From contig DWVR01000032.1 of the NCBI GenBank assembly GCA_019120125.1, forward strand, positions 1 to 34,216: 34,216 nt of DNA, in the 5' to 3' direction. Position numbers and translations under genes: made by a program. This stretch comes from Candidatus Phocaeicola excrementigallinarum. GTDB lineage: Bacteria; Bacteroidota; Bacteroidia; Bacteroidales; Bacteroidaceae. Shown here piece by piece: positions 24,424-32,167 of this stretch. The first letter of the stretch is position 1. Each line of letters begins with the position of its first letter. The notes below the pieces were generated by a model that had not been told where the DNA came from, searched no databases, and saw only the letters and a program-made list of their open reading frames with translations.

Positions 24424-26205
24424 TTATTTCTTGCCTTCCAGTTTTTCCTTCAGGGCAGCCAAGGCGTCGATGTCACCCAAAGTAGTGGAAGCTGCCTGAT
24501 TCTGGATCATAGGAGTTTCTTCCTTCTTTGAGGCTCTCTTCGCTTTCTTTTCAGCTCTGTCTTCTGCTTTCGCTGCATCTTCAAAGATACGGCTGTGAGA
24601 CAGGATGATGCGTTTTGCGTCCTTGTTGAATTCGATTACCTTGAACTGCAGTTTCTCGTCCAACTGAGCCTGAGTGCCGTCTTCCTTCACCAGGTGTTTC
24701 GGAGTCGCAAATCCTTCCACACCGTAAGGCAGGGCTACGACAGCACCTTTATCCAACATTTCCACGATAGTACCTTCGTGGATTGAGCCTACGGTGAATA
24801 CAGTCTCGAACACATCCCATGGGTTGTCTTCCAGCTGCTTGTGACCCAAGCTCAGACGACGGTTTTCCTTGTCGATTTCCAGAACCACTACATCGATGTC
24901 AGCACCGATCTGAGTGAATTCTGACGGGTGTTTGATCTTCTTTGTCCATGACAGGTCAGAGATGTGGATCAGACCGTCAACACCTTCCTCGATTTCTACG
25001 AACACACCGAAGTTAGTGAAGTTGCGTACTTTGGCGGTATGTTTGGAACCTACAGGATATTTCTCCTCGATGGTTTCCCAAGGATCTGCTTTCAGCTGTT
25101 TGATGCCCAAAGACATCTTGCGCTCTTCTCGGTCAAGAGTCAGGATGACAGCCTCTACTTCATCGCCCACTTTCATGAAGTCCTGAGCGGAGCGCAGGTG
25201 CTGTGACCATGACATTTCAGATACGTGGATCAGACCTTCAACGCCCGGAGCGATTTCAACGAAAGCTCCGTAGTCGGCCATCACGACTACTTTACCCTTC
25301 ACATGGTCGCCCACCTTCAGGTTCGGGTCGAGAGCATCCCATGGATGCGGAGTCAGCTGTTTCAGACCCAATGCGATACGCTTCTTCTCATCGTCGAAGT
25401 CAAGGATAACCACGTTCAGCTTCTGGTCGAGCTGTACGACTTCATGCGGATCGCTTACACGGCCCCATGACAAGTCTGTGATATGGATCAGACCGTCTAC
25501 GCCGCCCAAGTCGATGAATACACCGTAGGAAGTGATATTTTTGACAGTACCTTCGAGTACCTGACCTTTTTCAAGTTTGCTGATGATTTCTTTCTTCTGC
25601 TGTTCCAGTTCGGCTTCGATGAGAGCCTTGTGTGAAACAACCACATTCTTGAATTCCTGATTGATCTTGACAACCTTGAATTCCATAGTCTTTCCTACGA
25701 ACACATCGTAGTCGCGGATAGGTTTCACATCAATCTGTGAGCCCGGCAAGAATGCTTCGATGCCGAATACGTCCACAATCATACCGCCCTTCGTACGGCA
25801 TTTGATGTAACCCTTGATGATTTCTTCGTTTTCAAGCGCAGCGTTGATGCGGTCCCAAGAACGTGTCGCACGCGCCTTCTTGTGTGACAGGACCAGCTGG
25901 CCTTTCTTGTCTTCCTGATTTTCAATGTACACTTCTACAGTGTCACCTACTTTCAGGTCCGGGTTATAGCGGAATTCGCTCAGCGGAATGATACCGTCTG
26001 ACTTGTAGCCGATGTTGACCACGACTTCGCGCTTGTTCATTGCGATTACAGTACCGTCAACCACTTCATGGTCACCTACCTTGTTGAGGGTGTTGTCGTA
26101 AGCCTTTTCCTGATCTTCCTTGCTTACGCTTGATGTTGACTCACCGTTTTCATAAGCATCCCAGTTGAAGTCCTCAATAGGATGTACGTCTTTTAAATTT
26201 TCCAT
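24424..26205 (-). CDS. rpsA: 30S ribosomal protein S1
   Basis: 593 residues. It binds mRNA on the 30S subunit to help initiation, important where Shine-Dalgarno sites are weak as in Bacteroidetes. Six S1 OB-fold repeats are visible, beginning near DGTVIAMNKREVVVNIGYKS, KGYIKCRTKGGMIVDVFGIE, EGTVKNITSYGVFIDLGGVD, KGKVVVMADYGAFVEIAPGV, TAKVRNFTNFGVFVEIEEGV and EGTIVEMLDKGAVVALPYGV. A lysine-rich tail (EDRAEKKAKRASKKEE) follows. It is transcribed alone from a promoter near 26272. Confidence 0.97.
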   Translation of the reverse strand: MENLKDVHPIEDFNWDAYENGESTSSVSKEDQEKAYDNTLNKVGDHEVVDGTVIAMNKREVVVNIGYKSDGIIPLSEFRYNPDLKVGDTVEVYIENQEDKKGQLVLSHKKARATRSWDRINAALENEEIIKGYIKCRTKGGMIVDVFGIEAFLPGSQIDVKPIRDYDVFVGKTMEFKVVKINQEFKNVVVSHKALIEAELEQQKKEIISKLEKGQVLEGTVKNITSYGVFIDLGGVDGLIHITDLSWGRVSDPHEVVQLDQKLNVVILDFDDEKKRIALGLKQLTPHPWDALDPNLKVGDHVKGKVVVMADYGAFVEIAPGVEGLIHVSEMSWSQHLRSAQDFMKVGDEVEAVILTLDREERKMSLGIKQLKADPWETIEEKYPVGSKHTAKVRNFTNFGVFVEIEEGVDGLIHISDLSWTKKIKHPSEFTQIGADIDVVVLEIDKENRRLSLGHKQLEDNPWDVFETVFTVGSIHEGTIVEMLDKGAVVALPYGVEGFATPKHLVKEDGTQAQLDEKLQFKVIEFNKDAKRIILSHSRIFEDAAKAEDRAEKKAKRASKKEETPMIQNQAASTTLGDIDALAALKEKLEGKK

Positions 26206-26264
26206 TAAATAAAAATAAGTGTTGTTTAATAAGTTAATTGTGTTAGACTTTATATTGATCTAAA

Positions 26265-26315
26265 TCGGCTGCAAAGGTATAATATTTTCCTGAATATTAA
26301 AACCTTTGCAGCCGA
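26265..26315 (-). promoter_or_regulatory. rpsA promoter within a perfect 14-bp inverted repeat
   Basis: On the minus strand, TACCTTTG (26272-26279) is the -7 box; a T-run (TTTT, 26299-26302) stands 19 bp upstream. TCGGCTGCAAAGGT (26265-26278) is repeated inverted and perfectly at 26302-26315, with a 23-bp spacer, so the start-site sequence is duplicated facing the other way. The start-site motif GCAGCCGATTTAG recurs at the rplU promoter. Confidence 0.65.
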
Positions 26316-26369
26316 ATATTTTTCTTTTTGGCCCGGGTGGGGCTTCTTTTGCGTGTCTGGTGGAATTTG

Positions 26370-27071
26370 TCAGTCTTCCAGCGAGTATTCAATCGTGGTT
26401 ACCACGCGTATTTTCTTGATATACGGAGTGTTGGCATCGCGGTCGCTGATGCTGAACTGTCCTTGGCTGGCATGGCGGATTTTGCCGAGCTCGCTTTCCG
26501 AGTCTTTCGCGAATTTCTCGGCGGCCTCGCGCGCGTTTTTAGTAGCCTCTTCTATCATGCCGGGCTTGATCTTGTTGAGGCTGGTGTATTCGTACGAGAC
26601 ATTGTAACGGTAGTCTCCGCCTGTGATGGCGATTCCCCGTTTCAGCAGCTCACCCTGTCCGCTGATAAGCTGGCGTACCAGTTCCACCTTCGTGGAGGTT
26701 ACGGTGATGACCGAGGTGACGTTGTAGCGGTAGGGCGAGTCGTTGTTGCTGTAACGCTCTGCTTTCAAGTCGATGATTTCCGGTGCGTTGACACTGATCT
26801 CCTTTTCGTCGATGCCTTTTTCCTTCAGAAATTCCAGAATGGTCTGGTTGGATTGTTTGATGTCGCTGTAGAGCATGTTCAGATCGTTTCCCAGGCTTTT
26901 GTAGACAAGAGGCCAGGTCACTTTGTCGGCCGGTACTTCCTTCTCGGCCAGACCTTTCACGTTTACACTGCGGTCTCTTTCCGCAAATTCGCTGAATCCT
27001 TTTTCGATGAAGATTCCTAGCAATAATAATCCCACAGCCAGAATGACGGCTTCAGTTCTCCAGTTTTTCAT
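26370..27071 (-). CDS. SIMPL (DUF541) domain protein, membrane-anchored
   Basis: 233 residues. An N-terminal hydrophobic helix (about 6-24, TEAVILAVGLLLLGIFIEKG) acts as signal or anchor, followed by a periplasmic SIMPL domain (RSVNVKGLAEKEVPADKVTW onward, with AREAAEKFAKDSESELGKIR near the end). Family function is poorly defined; related proteins are linked to the cell envelope and oxidative stress. It lies 12 bp downstream of the sugar-kinase gene and is likely the third gene of slyD-kinase-SIMPL. Confidence 0.88.
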   Translation of the reverse strand: MKNWRTEAVILAVGLLLLGIFIEKGFSEFAERDRSVNVKGLAEKEVPADKVTWPLVYKSLGNDLNMLYSDIKQSNQTILEFLKEKGIDEKEISVNAPEIIDLKAERYSNNDSPYRYNVTSVITVTSTKVELVRQLISGQGELLKRGIAITGGDYRYNVSYEYTSLNKIKPGMIEEATKNAREAAEKFAKDSESELGKIRHASQGQFSISDRDANTPYIKKIRVVTTIEYSLED

Positions 27072-27083
27072 AACGGTATATGT

Positions 27084-27935
27084 TTAAATGTGTGTATTCT
27101 CCAAATGGTACCGTACCAGTCCGTTGATCGGGCTCTTGATGAACGACCTGATTGTAAAACCGGCCGCGGAGGCGCTTTCCCTGATTTCTTCCTGGAAGTG
27201 CCATCCTATAGAGCCAACAAACGAGACCGGCCATTTGTTTCCGTAAAGATACACATTCCGCCGGAAAAAATCGTCAAAACAATCGATGAGAAAACGATGG
27301 ACTAGAGGGTTTTTCTTGTGCTTGGAAATGTAGGGGGTGAGTCCGGCCAGAAAACGGTTGGCCTGGGGCATGCGGTACACATGGTCCAGCAGTAGGGAAG
27401 GGGTGAGCCTGTATTCGTCCAACAGGCCGTTTAACAGACTTTCCGGGAGCTGGCGCTTCAGGCAGTCGCTCACAAAGCGTTTTCCCAGATAGGCTCCGCT
27501 TCCTTCGTCGCCCAGAATATATCCCAGGGGAGGGATATGGTCTATGATGTCTTTTCCGTCATAAAGGCAGGAGTTCGATCCGGTACCCAGGATGCAGGCT
27601 ATTCCGACCTCGTGTCCGCATGAGGCCCTGGCCGCTCCAAGCAGGTCGCTTTCCGCATGGATCTCAATGGCGGAAGGGAACGACTCTTGCAGGATCCGCC
27701 TGATGGAGACCGATTTCTCAGGAGTGCATCCGGCTCCGTAGAAATGGATGTGTGTCACTTCTTCATTTCCGTGTGGGATCTGAGGCGACAGTTGTTCTTT
27801 CAGGATTCTCCGGATAGTCCCTTCATCCTGATGGAACGGATTGATGCCTTCTGTCCGTACAAGCCTGAGGTCGGTGAGACAATCACCGAATCCCCAGTCT
27901 GTCTTTGTGGCTCCGCTGTCTGCGACAAGAATCAT
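27084..27935 (-). CDS. BadF/BadG-type ATPase, N-acetylglucosamine-kinase-like
   Basis: 283 residues of the ASKHA fold. PHOSPHATE1 is DSGATKTDW (about 6-14), followed by ESDLLGAARA, the ATP-binding ILGTGSNS, and LGDEGSGAYLGK, typical of eukaryotic-type GlcNAc kinases and MurNAc/GlcN kinase relatives in Bacteroidetes. It probably phosphorylates an amino sugar from peptidoglycan recycling or host glycans in the cytosol. It starts 15 bp after slyD and ends 12 bp before the SIMPL gene. The exact sugar cannot be assigned. Confidence 0.85.
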   Translation of the reverse strand: MILVADSGATKTDWGFGDCLTDLRLVRTEGINPFHQDEGTIRRILKEQLSPQIPHGNEEVTHIHFYGAGCTPEKSVSIRRILQESFPSAIEIHAESDLLGAARASCGHEVGIACILGTGSNSCLYDGKDIIDHIPPLGYILGDEGSGAYLGKRFVSDCLKRQLPESLLNGLLDEYRLTPSLLLDHVYRMPQANRFLAGLTPYISKHKKNPLVHRFLIDCFDDFFRRNVYLYGNKWPVSFVGSIGWHFQEEIRESASAAGFTIRSFIKSPINGLVRYHLENTHI

Positions 27936-27950
27936 GTGGCGGTCATATTA

Positions 27951-28550
27951 TTAATGGCAATGTCCGCAGCCGTTTCCATGGCAGCCGTCTCCATGGTGTC
28001 CTTCTCCACACTCATGGTCGCCGCATCCACCTCCGCAGCCTTCACATCCTCCTCTGCAGCTTCCCGCCATCTCGTTGAGAATCTCTTTGATTTCTTCGGG
28101 GGTGGCGTCACGCATTTCGATGACCTTTCCTTCAAAAATCAGGTCCTTGCCCGCATGGGGATGGTTCAGGTCGAGCACCACCTTGTCGTCCGTGATCTCT
28201 CCTACATTCGCGTAGAACTGGTGGCCTTCGTTGTCGCTGAGCATGATGATGTTTCCCTCATATACATTGTCGTTGTCGAATTTTCCGTCGGGACCGCAGA
28301 ACAATGATTTCGAGACGGCTTTTACATTGTCCTCGTCACGCTCCCCGTAGGCTTCCGCGCACGGAACGGTGAAGTTGAAGCGGTCGTCCTTGTGGAGGGC
28401 CAGTATTTCCTTCTCGAACCGGTCGAGGGTGTATCCGATGCCTGAGATGAACTGGAACGGGTGTTCCGCCGGCGCTTCTTCGAGCAGCTCTTTCTTTCCT
28501 TCGGTGATGGCATAAAGCTTGTATGCCACTGTAATGTACTTGTTTTCCAT
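27951..28550 (-). CDS. slyD: SlyD-like FKBP-type peptidyl-prolyl isomerase with metal-binding tail
   Basis: 199 residues from MENKYITVAYKLYA. It is a cytosolic prolyl isomerase/chaperone. The FKBP core is split by an insert-in-flap domain as in SlyD (FQFISGIGYTLDRFEKEILA, then YGERDEDN, then VVLDLNHPHAGKDLIFEGKV). The C-terminal about 35 residues are rich in His, Cys and Gly (GGGCGDHECGEGHHGDGCHG), suited to binding nickel or zinc. An in-frame ATG at 28625 overlaps the rpmA terminator and was rejected. It is first gene of a probable three-gene unit. Confidence 0.93.
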   Translation of the reverse strand: MENKYITVAYKLYAITEGKKELLEEAPAEHPFQFISGIGYTLDRFEKEILALHKDDRFNFTVPCAEAYGERDEDNVKAVSKSLFCGPDGKFDNDNVYEGNIIMLSDNEGHQFYANVGEITDDKVVLDLNHPHAGKDLIFEGKVIEMRDATPEEIKEILNEMAGSCRGGCEGCGGGCGDHECGEGHHGDGCHGNGCGHCH

Positions 28551-28609
28551 GAGAATAAAAATGTTGGGTGAAAAAACGGTTCCGTAAGATGTGATACGGA
28601 CCCTGCAAT

Positions 28610-28646
28610 AAAAAAGGCTGCCCATCTTCAGCAGGACAGCCTTTCC
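28610..28646 (-). terminator. Intrinsic terminator of rplU-rpmA
   Basis: AAAGGCTG (28613-28620) and CAGCCTTT (28637-28644) form a perfect 8-bp stem extended by CC/GG past one mismatch. On the minus strand it is followed by TTTTTTATTG. Confidence 0.8.
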
Positions 28647-28666
28647 AAGTTTCTTTTCTGAATGGG

Positions 28667-28933
28667 TTACGCTTCAGCTACGAAAGGGACAACAGAGACA
28701 AAGCTTCTGTCGTTACGGCCTTTCTTGAAGCATACTGTACCGTCAGTCAGTGCGAAAAGGGTATGGTCCTTACCCATTCCCACGTTCTGGCCCGGGTTGT
28801 GGACTGTGCCTCTCTGACGGACGATGATGTTTCCGGCCTTGCAGGCCTGGCCGCCGAATATCTTGACGCCTAATCTTTTGCTTTCTGATTCACGGCCGTT
28901 CTTTGAACTACCTACACCTTTTTTATGTGCCAT
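28667..28933 (-). CDS. rpmA: 50S ribosomal protein L27
   Basis: 88 residues. The N-terminus [20 protein letters not shown] reaches toward the peptidyl-transferase centre in the 50S subunit. [17 protein letters not shown] and [15 protein letters not shown] are diagnostic. It begins without the cleaved N-terminal extension seen in Firmicutes. It is the second gene of rplU-rpmA, 21 bp after rplU. Confidence 0.98.
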   Translation of the reverse strand: MAHKKGVGSSKNGRESESKRLGVKIFGGQACKAGNIIVRQRGTVHNPGQNVGMGKDHTLFALTDGTVCFKKGRNDRSFVSVVPFVAEA

Positions 28934-28954
28934 TTTCTTCTACTTTTTAAATGA

Positions 28955-29272
28955 TTAAGCAATAACCTGTTTGATTGTCACTTCAGTGAACTGCTGACGG
29001 TGACCGTTCAGCTTTCTGTAACCTTTTCTTCTTTTCTTGTGGAATACCAACACCTTCTTGCCCTTTACAAGCGGTGAGTTCACTTCACAAACCACTTTGG
29101 CTCCTTCTACGGTAGGAGTCCCTACTGTCACAGTACCGTTGTTGTCAACCAACAAAACCTTGTCAAATTCAACAGTTGCGCCGGCTTCCGCGTTCTGAAG
29201 GTGCTGGATAAAAATCTTCTTGCCTTCTTCAATCTTGAACTGTTGACCGTTAATTTCTGCAATTACGTACAT
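28955..29272 (-). CDS. rplU: 50S ribosomal protein L21
   Basis: 105 residues. [20 protein letters not shown] at the N-terminus and [20 protein letters not shown] near the C-terminus are typical; it binds 23S rRNA. It is the first gene of rplU-rpmA. The leader of about 80 nt contains a small hairpin (29310-29325, GACCG/CGGTC) whose regulatory value is unknown. Confidence 0.98.
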   Translation of the reverse strand: MYVIAEINGQQFKIEEGKKIFIQHLQNAEAGATVEFDKVLLVDNNGTVTVGTPTVEGAKVVCEVNSPLVKGKKVLVFHKKRRKGYRKLNGHRQQFTEVTIKQVIA

Positions 29273-29359
29273 TTTTATAAAGTATTAAACGGGTTTTCTC
29301 CGCAAGGTGGACCGTTTCTCCGGTCACTTGTTTTTAACCTCCACGGACTAAATCGGCTG

Positions 29360-29390
29360 CAAATTTACGACTTTTATCCGAACCCACAAA
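29360..29390 (-). promoter_or_regulatory. rplU-rpmA promoter
   Basis: On the minus strand: TTTG (29387-29390), 19 bp, TAAATTTG (29360-29367), then CAGCCGATTTAG. The sequence from TTTG through GATTTAG (16 nt) is identical to the one at the rpsA promoter. The rest of 29273-29443 holds the leader and no gene. Confidence 0.75.
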
Positions 29391-29443
29391 AGTTTCCGCC
29401 GAAAATTTCAGGTAGGCTATTTCATTGACCCGTGGGGGAAATC

Positions 29444-31888
29444 TCATCGTGCGCGCAATACGGACGCGGGAATGCGGACGGTTACGGTCTCTTGCTTCCG
29501 GATGATGGAGAGTTCCTGTGTCTTGTTTTCTCCTTTCAGCTGCTCTATGTAGTCCTGCAGGTCATTGAAACCGGTGATACGGATTCCGTTGATGCTTTGC
29601 AGCAGATCGCCGCTTTTCAGTCCCCATTTTGCGGCCGGCGCCTTCTCTTCCATCTGTCCGAAAGCGATGCCTTTCTTGTCGAACCCGACTCCGAATGCGG
29701 ACAGGCCGCTTCCCTTGGCCTCGGTGATGTGGGCTCCCAGCCATACACGGGATGTGGGAGAGGCTGTATTCTCCGTTTTTCGTGTTGCCTGTAAATCCGG
29801 CAGGGCAGGACGTTTGGCGATTTGTCTCAGGCGGGTGTCGCGTACGCCGAACTCGTCGGTCGGGAAATCCTGGAAACCGATGGATCTGGCCGGTGAGGCC
29901 TCTTCTGTCCGATAGTCGCCTTTGTCCGCGTTCAGAAACATGGGGTCTCCATAGCGTGAATGCAGGTCCGCTCCGTTGTGGCTGAAACGTTCCATATCTT
30001 CCTTTCCGGTCGCGAAGAGGTTACGGTCCAATGTCTTGCCCCATTTTTCGTCAGCTTTCATGTCGGTCTGCATCGCGGCCGGACGGTATGCGCCGAACAC
30101 GATGTTGTGCATGAACACGTCTCCGTTTCCGCGCGGCCAGACATGAGGATGCAGACTGTTGTTCAGTATGATGTTGTTGGTGACAATCCGGTCGTATCCC
30201 TCACGGAGTTTCAGCCCTCCGTTCAGCAGGACGTTGTTGTATATCCGGTAGTGGCTGGAGCCGTCGTCCAGGTCGATGTCCCAGCCATGGTCGCAGCGCC
30301 AGCGGTTGTGGCGGATGACATTGGGCTCCGGCATGTCCCAACAGGTCATTTCCGGATTGGCCGCCACTTTCCGTGAGAAGGTTTTTACGTCAGGAGTCCA
30401 GTAGCGGTCTCTTCCCCATGAGTTGAAGCTTCCGTGGTCGCCGGTCTCGAGAACGGTGTTGAAGATGTCGCAGTATTCAATCAGGTGTCCGCCGAAGGTG
30501 CCTTCGCTGATGTTGATACCCGCGCGCGGAACGTCATAAATGGAGCAATGGCTCACCGTGATCCGCCTCGACATGGAGATCTGTATGGGGGCCGTTTGCT
30601 TTTCGTCGCGTCCTGTCTGTGTGATGAGGCAGTCTTCCACCCGGCATTCCATCGGATAGTTGTCTCCTTTCGGACCGGGAACCGTGTCCATCCGGGCATA
30701 GTCCTGGTCTCCATAGCGGAAGAGGGGACTCCTTACGCTTTCGGGGTCGCCCACAAACGCGATGCCGTTTGCCCCGCTTTGATGGATGTAACATCTTTTG
30801 ATGCCGATCCGCCGGTTGTAGTTGTTGACGAATATCGTGTTGCCGCCCACTTGGTCGAACTCGCAGCCGGTCAGGGTGCAGTCTTCCGCTCCGTCATATA
30901 CGACGGCTCCTCCCCGATAGATGGTCCAGTCCGAGCGCAACAGGGGTTCCCTGTTTTCCATGAACGTGCGTCGGGTATGCCGGAATACCAGTCCTTCCAG
31001 GTTCACTCCCGTCACGGGTTTCTCCTTGCTTCCGGTGAATTCTATCAGGTGCTTGAGCCGGACCACTTCCACAATGGCGTTTTTCATGTCAGTGCCTGGT
31101 TCCGGAATGAGATACAGCCGTTCTTCCGTCTTGTCGTAGAACCATTCGCCGGGAGCGTCGAGCTCTTCCTTGATGTTTTCCACCATCCGGTATACCGGGT
31201 GCATGGCCGATGGACGGTTGTTCTGCCATCCTCCTTCCATGATCAGGGAATCATTTTCTGATTTCCCGGTAATTGTCCAGTGCATGTCGCCCCACAAGGC
31301 ACTGTGCATGGCGTGCAGGATGCCGCCTGCCGGATTCTTCCAGCGTGCGGTCCGTCCGTGTGCCAGCGGGTCCATGTCGGTGCGGTAGGTGGCGTTGTGG
31401 CTTAATGTCCATGTGTCGAACACATTCCTGCCTTTTTCCGGAACGGCGTTCGGGAAGCGTGCCATCCGTTGCCTTTTTCCGTTTATGTAGAGCTGGTCCA
31501 TATCCCCACCTTCCTTCATCCGGGCGGTCCAGACTTGATGGTCCTTTTGGCGGGTCCATTCCAGCCTGATCTGTTGTCCGCCGCTGATGACCGCTTTTCC
31601 GGAATGCTTGGCACGGTAGGTGACGGTGGCCGGATAGGTCTTGCTGTCACGTGCGGTGAAGCGGAATGTTTCCGGAAGATAGTAGATGCCGTCGTCCAGG
31701 ATGACCTCCACATTGGTGTCCGGGCAGAATCCGCGCGCTAGCTCCTGCGCTTTTGCCAGTGTGGCCACGGGTCTTTCTGCTGTTCCCGTCCACAGGTCAT
31801 TTCCGCGTGGGGACACGTGGATGGTCTGTGCCAATCCTTGGCTCACAAGCGTAAGCGTCGCTATGAGGATGATGGCGGTTATTTTCAT
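29444..31888 (-). CDS. Secreted right-handed beta-helix protein with C-terminal PDZ domain
   Basis: About 814 residues. Signal peptide (MKITAIILIATLTLVSQGLA-Q), then a parallel beta-helix of the polysaccharide-degrading type (IHVSPRGNDLWTGTAERPVA at the start; repeated coils such as CEFDQVGGNTIFVNNYNRRI and HCSIYDVPRAGINISEGTFG). The last about 95 residues form a PDZ domain (WLGAHITEAKGSGLSAFGVG, WGLKSGDLLQSINGIRITGF). The front part resembles GH141-like or related beta-helix glycosidases, but I cannot assign a family or substrate. ATGs at 31933 and 31909 are possible; 31888 gives the cleanest signal peptide. A weak promoter (TTTA-N19-TAACTTTA) lies at 31933-31963. It is monocistronic. Confidence 0.8.
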   Translation of the reverse strand: MKITAIILIATLTLVSQGLAQTIHVSPRGNDLWTGTAERPVATLAKAQELARGFCPDTNVEVILDDGIYYLPETFRFTARDSKTYPATVTYRAKHSGKAVISGGQQIRLEWTRQKDHQVWTARMKEGGDMDQLYINGKRQRMARFPNAVPEKGRNVFDTWTLSHNATYRTDMDPLAHGRTARWKNPAGGILHAMHSALWGDMHWTITGKSENDSLIMEGGWQNNRPSAMHPVYRMVENIKEELDAPGEWFYDKTEERLYLIPEPGTDMKNAIVEVVRLKHLIEFTGSKEKPVTGVNLEGLVFRHTRRTFMENREPLLRSDWTIYRGGAVVYDGAEDCTLTGCEFDQVGGNTIFVNNYNRRIGIKRCYIHQSGANGIAFVGDPESVRSPLFRYGDQDYARMDTVPGPKGDNYPMECRVEDCLITQTGRDEKQTAPIQISMSRRITVSHCSIYDVPRAGINISEGTFGGHLIEYCDIFNTVLETGDHGSFNSWGRDRYWTPDVKTFSRKVAANPEMTCWDMPEPNVIRHNRWRCDHGWDIDLDDGSSHYRIYNNVLLNGGLKLREGYDRIVTNNIILNNSLHPHVWPRGNGDVFMHNIVFGAYRPAAMQTDMKADEKWGKTLDRNLFATGKEDMERFSHNGADLHSRYGDPMFLNADKGDYRTEEASPARSIGFQDFPTDEFGVRDTRLRQIAKRPALPDLQATRKTENTASPTSRVWLGAHITEAKGSGLSAFGVGFDKKGIAFGQMEEKAPAAKWGLKSGDLLQSINGIRITGFNDLQDYIEQLKGENKTQELSIIRKQETVTVRIPASVLRAR

Positions 31889-32092
31889 ATGATTCAATGT
31901 ATGTTTCATGGTGTTACGGACAAAATTGGCCATAAAGTTATGCTTTTATTTGATTCCGTTAAAGATTTCCTCAAAAAATCAAGGGAATTTTCGGGGCTTC
32001 AAGAATCGGGCTTCATTATCAATTGATGACTTACAACCATCCACAAATTTGAGAATGGTACAGCCGGCAATAGTTGAAAGTAATCCTTTGGG

Positions 32093-32127
32093 GATAAAAA
32101 AAGGACGTGTCTCACGACACATCCTTT
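32093..32127 (-). terminator. Terminator of the fimbrillin-like gene
   Basis: AAAGGA-C-GTGT (32100-32110) pairs with ACAC-A-TCCTTT (32117-32127) with one mismatch. On the minus strand it is followed by a run of T. Nothing else is recognised between 31964 and 32092. Confidence 0.7.
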
Positions 32128-32167
32128 CTTCTCCTAAAAATTGTAGATTGTTAGTGATAAGTGAAAG

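Noticed and set aside
26328-27020. 230-codon plus-strand frame over the SIMPL gene
   Set aside because: It overlaps the SIMPL gene almost completely and shows no family signature, although the rpsA inverted repeat could drive antisense RNA here.
30434-31261. 275-codon open frame antisense to the beta-helix gene
   Set aside because: It is fully contained opposite a gene with a signal peptide and domain structure; no promoter or domain supports it.
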